Shown here: positions 34,070 through 42,413 of the stretch, piece by piece
How positions within the stretch are numbered: position 1 is the stretch's first letter
Layout: each line of letters starts with the position of its first letter
NCBI GenBank assembly: GCA_963798855.1
Contig: CAWCUU010000003.1
Coordinates: 806,001-870,000, forward strand
Origin: CAWCUU01 sp963798855
GTDB lineage: Bacteria > Gemmatimonadota > Gemmatimonadetes > Longimicrobiales > RSA9
Direction of reading: 5' to 3'
DNA: 64,000 nt
Program-made: the position numbers and the translations under genes
Notes under the pieces: model-generated
Database searches by the model: none
What the model was told of the DNA's origin: nothing
Seen by the model: only the letters and a program-made list of their open reading frames with translations

Positions 34070-36125
34070 ATGCCGTCGACCCGCATCGCCCACCGGATCG
34101 CCATCGCCGCCACGCTGCTCGGGCTCTTCCCGCTCGCCGCCATCGCCCAGCAGCCGCGCCCCGCGCAGCCGCGCCAGGCCGAGGACCCGCGCGCCGCGCA
34201 GACGGAGAAGCCGCCGCTGCACGGCAGCCACTGGGTCGCGATCACCGGCAAGCCGCTCTCCGCGACCGCCGGCGCGATGACCTTCGCGAAGGGCGGCAAC
34301 GCCGTCGACGCGGCCGCCGCGATGCTCGCCGCCGGCTGCACGATGTGGGACACGCTCTCCTGCGGCGGCGAGACGCAGGCGCTGATCTACGACCCGCACC
34401 AGAAGAAGGTGATCGGCATCGACGCGCTCGGCGTCGCGCCCATCGGGAGCCACCGCGAAGTTCTACCAGAGCAAGGGCTACCGCTTCCCGCCCGAGTACG
34501 GCCCGCTCGCCGCGGTCACGCCCGGCACCGTCGGCGGACTGCTGACGATGCTCGCGGAGTACGGCACGCTCTCGCTGAAGGACGTGCTCGCGCCCGCGAT
34601 CCAGATGGCCGACGGCTACCCGATGGAGGCGCAGCTCTCGCGCACCATCGACCACAACAAGGACTGGCTCGAGAAGTGGAAGTACTCGCGCGAGGTGATG
34701 CTGCCGAACGCCGGCGACGCGCCGGAGCCCGGACAGATCTTCGTGCAGAAGGACCTCGCCGCGACCTGGCGCAAGCTCGTCGACGCCGAGCAGCAGGCGC
34801 TCGAGGCCGGCAAGACCCGCAAGGAGGCGATCTACGCCGCCTACGACCGCTTCTACAAGGGCGACATCGCGCAGGAGCTCGTGCGCGGCGTGCAGGAGGA
34901 GGGCGGCCTGTTCACGATGAAGGACCTCGCCGACTGGAAGGTCCGCATCGAGGAGCCGCTGCACACCTCCTACAAGGGCATCGAGGTCTACAAGCTCCCG
35001 ATCTGGCAGCAAGGCCCGGTCATGCTGCAGACGCTGAACCTGCTCGAGAACGTCGATGACCTGAAGGGCACAGGGCTACAACTCCGCGCGCTACATCCAC
35101 ACGCTCTACCAGGCGATGAACCTCGCCTACGCCGACCGCGACTTCTACTACGGCGACCCCTACTTCCCGCCCGCGGAGCCGGTGAAGGGGCTGCTGTCGA
35201 AGGAGTACGCGAAGTCCCGCTTCGCGACCATCGACTGGGATCACAACGACCCGAACGTGAAGCCCGGCGACCCGTATGCCTTCCAGGACGGCACGAACCC
35301 GTTCCCGAAGCTGCTCGCCGAATGGGACCCGCAGAGCTTCGTGCCGACAGGACACCGCGAACGTGAGCGGCCAGCAGGACAAGCCCCCGGCCGCGCGGGA
35401 CTCCTCCGGCTCCGGCCGGGCCGCCTCCGCCCCGCGCCCGCGCGGGGGCCGGGGCGGGCGGGGGAGGACCGCATGTCCGGCGCCGCCGAGTTCATTCCCG
35501 ACGATGCGACCGCCGCCGACTCCGCCTTCGACGAGAGCTTCTACGCCGGCACGACGTCCATCGAGGCGGCGGATGAGGAGGGCTGGGTCGTCTCGATCAC
35601 GCCGAGCGGCGGCTGGGTGCCCGCGGTCATCGCCGGCCACACCGGCATCGGCCTGAGCGAGCGCGCGCAGAGCTTCGTCACGCGACCCGAGGACGGCCCC
35701 TACAACGTGATCGAGCCCGGCAAGCGCCCGCGCGTCACGCTCACGCCAACAATCGCGCTCAAGGACGGCGCGCCCTACCTCGCCTTCGCCGTGCAGGGCG
35801 GCGACACCCAGGACCAGAACCTCCTGCAGTTCTTCCTGAACGTCGTCGAGTTCGGCATGACCGTGCAGCAGGCCGTCGAGGCGCCGAACATCAACAGCGA
35901 GCAGATGCGCTCCTCGTTCGGCATGCACGAGAGCGGCCCGGGCACATGGTCGCGGCGACGTCGTTCCCCGACTCCACGCGCAGGCGCTCGAGCCGCATGG
36001 GCTACACGCTGCGCTCCGTCCCGCGCACGTCCGGCCCGATCAACGCGATCTTCTTCGACGCCGCCCACCACACCCTGTGGGGCGGCTCCTCCAACCACGG
36101 CGAGGACTACGGCATCGCGTGGTGA
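34070..36125 (+). CDS. Gamma-glutamyltransferase (Ntn hydrolase), frameshifted
   Basis: Exported gamma-glutamyltranspeptidase that self-cleaves into two subunits and hydrolyses or transfers gamma-glutamyl groups (glutathione). Signal peptide (LLGLFPLAAIAQ), FAKGGNAVDAAAAMLAAGC, and after a +1 shift near 34455 AAVTPGTVGGLLTMLAEYG. A further +1 near 35085 leads to NLAYADRDFYYGDP. The small subunit carries FYAGTTSIEAADEEGWVVSI, whose second-half Thr is the nucleophile, then GERAQSFV-like and MTVQQAVEAPNINSEQMRSS. The end, SGPINAIFFDAAHHTLWGGS ... EDYGIAW, stops at 36125 after more frame changes (35350-35500, 35950-36000). A Gly/Arg-rich stretch at 35390-35480 precedes the cleavage site. Confidence 0.88.
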
Positions 36126-36159
36126 GCACGCCGAGAAGGTAGCGAGGGCGCGAAGAACG

Positions 36160-36420
36160 GAAGTCTCACCGCGGAGCACGCGGAGGACGCAGAGGAATCG
36201 CGGGAATCACGACTCGCGGCAATTCATGAAAAACAAAACAATTTCTATGATTGAGAGTCGCGTCGCGCCGCGCCCTCGACGCAGCCCTCTGCGCTCTCCG
36301 CGCTCTCGGCGGTAACTGCCGTTCTCCGCGCACTCCGCGGTGCAATGCCGTTCTCCGCGCACTCCGCGGTGCAATGCCGTTCTCCGCGCACTCCGCGGTG
36401 CAATGTCGTTCGCCGCGCGC
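36160..36420. repeat. CCGCGGAG-type intergenic repeats with a 29-bp tandem triplet
   Basis: The 295-nt gap after the gamma-glutamyltransferase gene holds CACCGCGGAGCACGCGGAGG (from about 36167). It also holds three head-to-tail 29-bp units at 36321, 36350 and 36379, of the form GTTCTCCGCGCACTCCGCGG plus TGCAATGCC, the third ending TGTC. Units are nearly identical and there are no spacers, so this is not CRISPR. Open frames across it are repeat artefacts. It looks like a dispersed intergenic repeat family. Confidence 0.8.
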
Positions 36421-36882
36421 TCATCGCTTCGTCGTGATGACGATGACCCCCGCCGCTCCGCGCACTCCATACCCTCCTGCGTCCTTCAGAACGTCGATGC
36501 GCTCGATCTCCTGAGGCTCGAGCCCGGCCAGGGCTCCGATCGAGCCGGCAGCGACGCCATCGATCACGACGAGCGGCTCGTTGTGGCCCGAGAAGCTGCT
36601 CGTGCCGCGGATCCGGATCGTGTAATCTCCACCCCTGCGCGTCACCTCGACGCCAGGGATCCTGGCGAGGATCTGCTCCACGCGAGTGTAGTGCGTGTTG
36701 CGCAGATCCTCCGCGGTGATGCTGCCGACCGCGCCCGCGACCATCGCCGGTCGCCGCGCCGCGGCACCGGCCGTCGACGCCGTGTCCGCTTCCGCCCCCT
36801 GTCGCGCCGCCCGGTTGCCGCTGCACGCCCCGGCGGCGAGCACCAGCAACGCCGCGCCGATCCCTCGCGCTCCCCCTCTCAT
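36421..36882 (-). CDS. Plug-only TonB receptor-domain lipoprotein A
   Basis: 153-aa lipoprotein (signal LLVLAAGAC) consisting of just a TonB-dependent-receptor plug domain: ITAEDLRNTHYTRVEQILAR, YTIRIRGTSSFSGHNEPLVV, DGVAAGSIGALAGLEPQEIE, RIDVLKDAGGYGVRGAAGVI and the terminal VITTKR. There is no beta-barrel or carboxypeptidase-like domain. Normal plugs sit inside a 22-strand barrel, so a free lipidated plug must act differently, for example as a partner or regulator of receptors. A paralogue follows upstream at 36949-37434. Confidence 0.88.
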   Translation of the reverse strand: MRGGARGIGAALLVLAAGACSGNRAARQGAEADTASTAGAAARRPAMVAGAVGSITAEDLRNTHYTRVEQILARIPGVEVTRRGGDYTIRIRGTSSFSGHNEPLVVIDGVAAGSIGALAGLEPQEIERIDVLKDAGGYGVRGAAGVIVITTKR

Positions 36883-36948
36883 GGCGCCTCCCCGATCAGG
36901 TTGGCACGAACATCACCGCCTGTGGTGCAGAACCCGCTCACCGCGCTC

Positions 36949-37434
36949 TCATCGCTTCGTCGTGATGAGGATGACCCCCGCCGCTCCGCGCACTCCCCAC
37001 ATCGAGGCGCCCGCGTCCTTCAGCACGTCGATGCGCTCGACCTCGTAGGGGTCCAGGCCCGCGAGCGCGGCGGCCGTGCTGGCCTGGCTCGCCGCCATGC
37101 CGTCGATGACGACCAGCGGCTCGTTGCTGCCCGTGAAGCTGGTGGTCCCGCGGATGCGGATCGAATAGTCGCCGTTCGGCTTGCGCGTGACCTCGACGCC
37201 CGCGATCCGGCTGTCGATCATCTCCTCGACGCGCGTGTAGTGGGCGTTCTTCACGTCCTCGGCGGTGACGCTGCCCACGGCGCCCGGCAGAGTGGATCGC
37301 TGCCCACTTCCGTATCCGATCGGGACCGTGTCCGGCTCCGCGTTCGTTGCGGGGCGCGGAGCGCGGTTGCCGGTGCACGCGCCGATGGCCAGCGCCAGCA
37401 GCACGCCTCCCGTGCGGCGCATTCTCGCGTTCAT
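36949..37434 (-). CDS. Plug-only TonB receptor-domain lipoprotein B
   Basis: 161-aa paralogue of the neighbour. Lipoprotein signal (LLALAIGAC), then VTAEDVKNAHYTRVEEMIDS, YSIRIRGTTSFTGSNEPLVV, GMAASQASTAAALAGLDPYE and WGVRGAAGVILITTKR. The ATG at 37434 matches the start of the signal. The two copies are about 60% alike by eye and separated by 66 nt, so they arose by tandem duplication and are probably co-transcribed. Confidence 0.88.
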   Translation of the reverse strand: MNARMRRTGGVLLALAIGACTGNRAPRPATNAEPDTVPIGYGSGQRSTLPGAVGSVTAEDVKNAHYTRVEEMIDSRIAGVEVTRKPNGDYSIRIRGTTSFTGSNEPLVVIDGMAASQASTAAALAGLDPYEVERIDVLKDAGASMWGVRGAAGVILITTKR

Positions 37435-37533
37435 GGTCCCTGCCCGAGGCCGAGGGTCGCGACCGCCTCCCGGATCCAATCTCGGCGCCGCGACTTCCCA
37501 CGGGAAGTGGCGTCCATCGCGGGCAGGCGGGAC

Positions 37534-38514
37534 TCACCCCATGGCCACCCGCTCCGCCGCCTCCCGCACCGCGCTCCTCACCTCGTCCGGCCGCTCCACC
37601 ACCGCCTCCCCGCCGTAGCCGAGCACGTGCCGCACGATCCAGCCGGTATCGGCGACGCGGTGCCGCACCGCGACGGAGCCGTCGCCGCGGTCCTCCCACG
37701 TGCGCCCCCGCTCCGCCGGGTCCAGCTCCTCGCGGATCCACCCCGCCACGCGCGCGGAGTACCGCACCAGCACCTCGACGTCCGCGTCGGCGCGGTAGAC
37801 CCGGCCGTGCTCGAGAAAGTCGGCCGCGTCGAACTCCGGGTCCGGCTCGAAATGCTCCTCCGTCAGCCAGGCGTCCAGCACGCGGTCGAGTCGGAAGGCC
37901 CGCACGCCGTCGCGAACGACGTCGCGGCCGAGCACGTACCACGCCCCTTCGGCGCTGACGAGGAGGTACGGCTCCACGCAGCGTTCGCCGGGCTCGTCGG
38001 AGCCCAGCTTCAGGTAGCGAAGCACGCATCGCCGACCCTCGCGCGCGGCGTCCGCCAGCAACACGCGGAGCCCGTCACCGTCGGCGCCGGCATCCATGGC
38101 GATCGGCGGGGCGAGCTCTTCCTGGTGCGACGTCGCGAGCGCCGCCTCCAGCCGCCGCGCCAGCGCCAGGCGCCGGGCGCGCGCCGCCCCCGTCGCGTCC
38201 ATCGCCGCGAGGCGCAGCCCGAGCCCGAGCGCGAGCGCCTCGCGCGGGGCGAGCCGGCGAGGCCGGCGGAACTCGCCGCCCGTGAAAACCTCGACGCGAT
38301 CCGCCGCGACGCTGATCTGCAGGTCCTCGGCGCCGCCGGCCGGGTGGTAGTACGCCCGCGCGGTCACCTCGCCGACGTCGCGGAGCACCTCCCACGGCTC
38401 GACGCCGAGCGCTTTCGAAAGATCGTCGAGCGTCGCGCCGCCCTGCCTCGCCGCGGTCGGCAGCAGGTACAGGATGCGCTCGAGCTGCTCCGCCGCCGGC
38501 GCCCGCTCAGCCAT
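37534..38514 (-). CDS. WYL-domain transcriptional regulator (PafC-like)
   Basis: 326-aa regulator: N-terminal winged helix (AEQLERILYLLPTAARQGGA, LDDLSKALGVEPWEVLRDVG), then a WYL domain (RCVLRYLKLGSDEPGERCVE, PYLLVSAEGAWYVLGRD, VRAFRLDRVLDAWLTEEHFE) and a WCX-like C-terminus (VLVRYSARVAGWIREELD). It overlaps the end of the upstream WYL gene by 8 nt. Tandem WYL regulators of this type (PafB-PafC) control DNA-damage responses in actinobacteria; the same role here is inferred from the pairing only. Confidence 0.88.
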   Translation of the reverse strand: MAERAPAAEQLERILYLLPTAARQGGATLDDLSKALGVEPWEVLRDVGEVTARAYYHPAGGAEDLQISVAADRVEVFTGGEFRRPRRLAPREALALGLGLRLAAMDATGAARARRLALARRLEAALATSHQEELAPPIAMDAGADGDGLRVLLADAAREGRRCVLRYLKLGSDEPGERCVEPYLLVSAEGAWYVLGRDVVRDGVRAFRLDRVLDAWLTEEHFEPDPEFDAADFLEHGRVYRADADVEVLVRYSARVAGWIREELDPAERGRTWEDRGDGSVAVRHRVADTGWIVRHVLGYGGEAVVERPDEVRSAVREAAERVAMG

Positions 38515-39751
38515 CCGCCGGCTCCGCGCCGCCGTCCTCCGGCTCGCCGGCTTCGTCGTCGTCCGGCTCCTGCGCGGCGCCCGCGTGCGCCCGCACGACG
38601 TCGCCGGCCAGCTCCCGTAGCGCGAGCGCGAGCTCCGGCGGCGCCACGACATCCGCCTCGCCCGCGAGCGACAGCAGCCAGCGCAGGAACGGCTCGACCT
38701 GCGCGACGTCGAAGACGCGGGTGACCGAGCCGTCGTCGCCCTCCCGGACCACCTCGCCGAGCCGGTTGCGCGCGATCCACAGCGCCAGCGGGAAGCGGAA
38801 GCGGACCTCCGCCCGCACCAGCCCGCCCTCCTCGCCACCCAGCTCCCACGCCTGCCGTCCGCGCTGCTCGTCCAGCGAGAAGTCCGCCGGCACCTCGTAG
38901 TCGTGCGTGCTCGGCCGCCGCGTCTCCGGCTCGAGATCCTCCATCCGCGCGACGCGGAACGTGCGCAGCGCGCCGCCACGCAGGGCGTCCGAGCCGACCA
39001 GGTACCAGTGCCCGCGCTGGAACAGCAGACCGTAGCCGGCGACGTCCCGCTCCGTGGTCTCGCCGCGGTACAGTCCGTGGTAGCGGAAGCGCACGCGCTT
39101 GCGCGCGAGCAGCGCATCCGACAGCACGCGCAGCGTCGCCGCCAGCTCGGCGGCGCCCGGCCGCTCCACCTGCAGGATCGGCGTCGCCCGGAACGCATCC
39201 GGATCCAGGTCGAACGCCAACTTCCTGAACGCCGACCTCGCCTCCGACGCCAGCGGAAACGCTGGAACATCGGCAACCCGCCTCAACGCATCCAGCGCCA
39301 GCCCCGCGTCCTCGTCCCCGATCTCCACCTCCTCCACGCGCATGGGGTCCCCGCGCCGCGACCCCTCAGCCTGATCAGCCTGACCAGCCTGACCAGCCTG
39401 ACCAGCCTGACTAGCCTGACTAGCCTGACTAGCCTCTGCGGCTCGCTGCGCGAGCCGCAGATACGGCAAATAAAAATCACGCCGCGTCACCCGATAACCT
39501 TCCACCTCCTCCGCCCCGTAGTTCATCGTGTACTTCACCGTGTCCAGCGGGATCCCGACCCGCCGCAGGTCGTCCTTGTCGCGCTCGAACGTGCGTCGCA
39601 CCGACGCGCGCGCCGTCGCCCCACCGTCCACCCACTTCGCGGCGTACGCGGGGATGCGCTCCATGAGCTCCTCGACCGGTACCGGGAAGCGCCGCCCGAC
39701 GAGGTAGGCGAGCAGGTCGAGCTGGCGTTGCGTCTTGCTTGGTGCGCTCAC
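38507..39751 (-). CDS. WYL-domain transcriptional regulator (PafB-like) with repeat linker
   Basis: 414-aa regulator: N-terminal HTH (SKTQRQLDLLAYLVGRRFPV, FERDKDDLRRVGIPLDTVKY), a WYL domain (RVRFRYHGLYRGETTERDVA, GYGLLFQRGHWYLVGSDALR, LRTFRVARMEDLE) and a C-terminal domain ending in an acidic tail. Between HTH and WYL lies a Gln-Ala-x repeat of about 24 residues encoded by a 9-bp tandem array, an unusual flexible linker. First gene of the WYL pair. Confidence 0.88.
   Translation of the reverse strand: MSAPSKTQRQLDLLAYLVGRRFPVPVEELMERIPAYAAKWVDGGATARASVRRTFERDKDDLRRVGIPLDTVKYTMNYGAEEVEGYRVTRRDFYLPYLRLAQRAAEASQASQASQAGQAGQAGQADQAEGSRRGDPMRVEEVEIGDEDAGLALDALRRVADVPAFPLASEARSAFRKLAFDLDPDAFRATPILQVERPGAAELAATLRVLSDALLARKRVRFRYHGLYRGETTERDVAGYGLLFQRGHWYLVGSDALRGGALRTFRVARMEDLEPETRRPSTHDYEVPADFSLDEQRGRQAWELGGEEGGLVRAEVRFRFPLALWIARNRLGEVVREGDDGSVTRVFDVAQVEPFLRWLLSLAGEADVVAPPELALALRELAGDVVRAHAGAAQEPDDDEAGEPEDGGAEPADG
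39369..39436. repeat. 9-bp in-frame tandem repeat within the WYL regulator
   Basis: About seven to eight copies of CCTGACCAG / CCTGACTAG on the plus strand, encoding (QAG)n and (QAS)n on the minus strand. The unit is a multiple of three, so slippage changes linker length without frameshift. It is confined to the inter-domain linker. Confidence 0.85.
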
Positions 39752-39802
39752 GGGCGGGCTCCGCTTGGCAGGTCGCGAGCCATTAGAAGGCGCTGAGGCC
39801 CG

Positions 39803-41110
39803 CTACAGCTTTGCGACGGCGGCGATCACCGCGCCGGCCGTCGCCGCGTCCGGCGTCGTGATCAGGATCGGCGTGACGCGCTCGTCCTCGGTCAGCCGTA
39901 GCAGGTTGCGGTCGAGATCCACGTCGAGGTCCAGGATCCGGTCGGCCGGCACGGACGTCGTCCCTTCGGCGATCACCAGCACGCGCCGGTCCGTCAGCAG
40001 CAGCGTGCCCTCGGCCACCACCGTGAGCCCGCGCACCTTGTACTTGCGGCCGTCTCGCTGGAAGCGCCGCACCGTCTTCTCGCGCAGCAGCCTGGCCGGC
40101 GCGGCGTAGTGGCACCTCTCGCCGGACTCCAGCGGTACGCCGGGATCCACGACGGGCAGGCGCCCCGCGCGGATCTCGCGCAGCCCGTGCAGCCGCTGCA
40201 GCACGGCTTGCTCGGGGGCGACGTCCTCCGGCGGCACCCTCAGCGCCTTCCGCACGCCGTCGAGCGATGCCTCCTCCTGCGCGCTCAGCTCACGGTCCGC
40301 GACCGCGGCCAGGTACAGCGCGTGGTAGGCATCGAGGCGCGCCGCCGCGCAGGATTCCGGATCGATGGCGAAGCTCTCCTCCAGCTGCTCCAGCAGCGTC
40401 GCCTCCCCTTCCTCCACGTAGCCGTCCGCCGCGAGTCTCACGGCCGCTTCGAGATAGGCACCGCGAAGCTCGGCGCGGGCCGCCCCCTCGTCGAGCCGCG
40501 GGTCGCGCGTCGCGACGTGCAGGCGGGTCAGCGACGCGGCCGCGAGCGGAGCCGCATCCGCGCACGCGGCCTGCAGCAGCCCGTGCAGCGTGGCGCGCGC
40601 CTGTGCGCGGCCGCGAGACCGCCGGTCGAGCACCGCCCACACCACGACCAGCACGCCCGCGATTGCCAGCGCCACGATCCGCGCGACGCCGGCGGTCAGG
40701 AGCGCGGCCAGCGCCAGGACTCCGGCCCCGAGCAGAATCGCGATTCCGGGCCCGGCGACCGACGCGCCGTCCAGCGCCCGGTCGCCCGGCAGCGTCATCG
40801 GTGTCGCGCCGACCTCCGCCGGGTCCTCCGGTGGGTACGTCACGCCCGTGTCCTCGTACAGCACCGCGGGGCCGAGATAGGAGAACTCGTCGGCCCCCGG
40901 GCGCGCCGGAGACGCCGACGGGCGACGTCGCCCCGATCCCAGATATTCGCGGTAGTAGAGCCCGCCCCGCCCGGCGTGCACGTACGGCCGCCCCGTCGCC
41001 GAGACGCCGAAGCGCATGCCGGGCACGCCCGCCGATATGCCGAACCCGCTCTTCGACAGGTTCAGCCGCAGCGGGCCCATGCGGAAGCTCTTTCGCAGAT
41101 AGAAGCCCAT
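39803..41110 (-). CDS. DUF4236-domain protein with two helices and TerB-like region
   Basis: 435-aa protein. The N-terminus is the DUF4236 signature: MGFYLRKSFRMGPLRLNLSK then SGFGISAGVPGMRFGVSATG and GLYYREYL. A hydrophobic pair (GIAILLGAGVLALAALLTAG, IVALAIAGVLVVVWAVL) follows, then an alpha-helical region that looks like a TerB/tellurite-resistance-type domain (AYHALYLAAVADRELSAQEE, RVPPEDVAPEQ). A PH-like or YokE-like module ends it (LLLTDRRVLVIAEGTTSVPA). It is a membrane-anchored protein of unknown role; the short C-terminal module suggests lipid or ligand binding. Confidence 0.75.
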   Translation of the reverse strand: MGFYLRKSFRMGPLRLNLSKSGFGISAGVPGMRFGVSATGRPYVHAGRGGLYYREYLGSGRRRPSASPARPGADEFSYLGPAVLYEDTGVTYPPEDPAEVGATPMTLPGDRALDGASVAGPGIAILLGAGVLALAALLTAGVARIVALAIAGVLVVVWAVLDRRSRGRAQARATLHGLLQAACADAAPLAAASLTRLHVATRDPRLDEGAARAELRGAYLEAAVRLAADGYVEEGEATLLEQLEESFAIDPESCAAARLDAYHALYLAAVADRELSAQEEASLDGVRKALRVPPEDVAPEQAVLQRLHGLREIRAGRLPVVDPGVPLESGERCHYAAPARLLREKTVRRFQRDGRKYKVRGLTVVAEGTLLLTDRRVLVIAEGTTSVPADRILDLDVDLDRNLLRLTEDERVTPILITTPDAATAGAVIAAVAKL

Positions 41111-41151
41111 GGACTCTCCGTCGACAGGTAATGCTCGAGAGTCCGTGAAAG

Positions 41152-42135
41152 TTACACTTCTGGACGGCGGCGTCGACTCGGCGGCGCGATCCCGCCCCCG
41201 CCGCCGCCGCGCTCGGGACCGCGACGGGACGGGAACGCGCACAGATGCACGAGTCGCCCGTCCGCGTCCAGCTCGCCACCCACCACCGCGCCCGTCAGCA
41301 CGCGGTAGCGCCCCCGCCCCACCGTCGGCGCCTCCGTCCGCCACGCCTCCCGCACCCGGTGCAGGAAGTGCTGCGCCGCCATGCGCCCGCGCACCTCCGT
41401 CGGCGCCTCCGTCCTCCCTCCCCGCCACGCGTCGACGATGTAGCCGTGCAGCAGACGCCCGTGCAGGAGGCCGTACAGCCGCTGCGATCCGATCACGTCC
41501 ATGCCGATCGGCTCTCCCCCGACGAACGCGAGCAGCCCGACCTGCCCCGGCACGGCCGGGAACGCCGCCGCCCACGTCTCCAGGTCCTCTTCCCGCCGCG
41601 CGTACACTCCGTCCAGCGCGCCCGTCTCCGACACGTTGCCGAGGTCGGTGCTGTACGCCGCGATCTCCCGCCACACCTCGCCCTGCGACAGCGCCAGTGA
41701 ATCCGGAGTGGCGACGTCGCCCGCAGCCGCCCGCGCCGCCTCCGCCTCGCGCGCCCGCCGCCGCACGCCGCTCGGCGAGTGGCTGCGCGTCGGCGCGAAC
41801 GCGTCGCTCTGGACGCGCCACCGCCCCTGCTCCATGCACGACACCGGGATCTCCGTCTCGCTCCCCGCCGGCAGCAGGATCGAGCGGTTCGTCATGCGGT
41901 TCTGCCGCGCCCCCACCAGCTGCTCCCCGTCCAGCACCAGCACGTCCACCTCGCCCTTGTTCGTCGCGAGCAGCCGCGGCACGGTGCCGGCGCCGACCTC
42001 GGTGATCCGGAGCGTGCCCGCCGAGAGTGCGTCCGTGAGGAGGTCACAGGCGAGATCCACCGGGTCGGCGCCGGCGAGGGGAAAGACCGTCAGCGCTTCG
42101 TGCCGCTGCGGCTCGCAGAGGGTGATGTCCAGCAT
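41152..42135 (-). CDS. ARPP-1-like (DUF6569) domain protein
   Basis: 327-aa protein beginning MLDITLCEPQRHEALTVFPL, with LRITEVGAGTVPRLLATNKG, VLVLDGEQLVGARQNRMTNR, SILLPAGSETEIPVSCMEQG and LLAFVGGEPIGMDVIGSQRL. These match the ARPP-1 domain linked in comparative genomics to ADP-ribose and phosphatase systems. The C-terminal 25 residues are Gly/Arg-rich and poorly conserved. No signal peptide. Biochemical function unknown. Confidence 0.7.
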   Translation of the reverse strand: MLDITLCEPQRHEALTVFPLAGADPVDLACDLLTDALSAGTLRITEVGAGTVPRLLATNKGEVDVLVLDGEQLVGARQNRMTNRSILLPAGSETEIPVSCMEQGRWRVQSDAFAPTRSHSPSGVRRRAREAEAARAAAGDVATPDSLALSQGEVWREIAAYSTDLGNVSETGALDGVYARREEDLETWAAAFPAVPGQVGLLAFVGGEPIGMDVIGSQRLYGLLHGRLLHGYIVDAWRGGRTEAPTEVRGRMAAQHFLHRVREAWRTEAPTVGRGRYRVLTGAVVGGELDADGRLVHLCAFPSRRGPERGGGGGGIAPPSRRRRPEV

Positions 42136-42291
42136 GGCTACGCTCCGGGTGAAGGGTTCGTAGCGAAGGTAGACGGGGGGTCTGACAGGCTGCGTCAGCG
42201 CGAGACGTCGTGATGACGTATCAACTGCGCCGAGACGTTTTTATGAATGAACTGACATATCACAGTCTGGTAGTAGCGACGATGTACCAGT

Positions 42292-42316
42292 GTATCAGCG
42301 AATTTCTAGCTGATAC
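42292..42316. promoter_or_regulatory. Inverted repeat GTATCAGC-N9-GCTGATAC
   Basis: A perfect 8-bp inverted repeat with a 9-nt AT-rich spacer lies in the 278-nt divergent gap between the ARPP-1 gene and the propeller dehydrogenase gene, about 100 nt before the latter's ATG. The surrounding 42210-42330 is markedly AT-rich for this window. The shape suits an operator for a TetR- or GntR-type dimer. No direct evidence of binding. Confidence 0.4.
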
Positions 42317-42413
42317 CAGATCTGTAGCAGTGGTGTGGACCTTGCGGACAACGAGCCTCGCCTCGAAGCCGAGGCTGCAACGACCGGCTTTCCACCCTTC
42401 CCCGGAGGTCCGT

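Noticed and set aside
36321..36407. CRISPR array
   Set aside because: Three contiguous 29-bp units with no unique spacers and no cas genes nearby.
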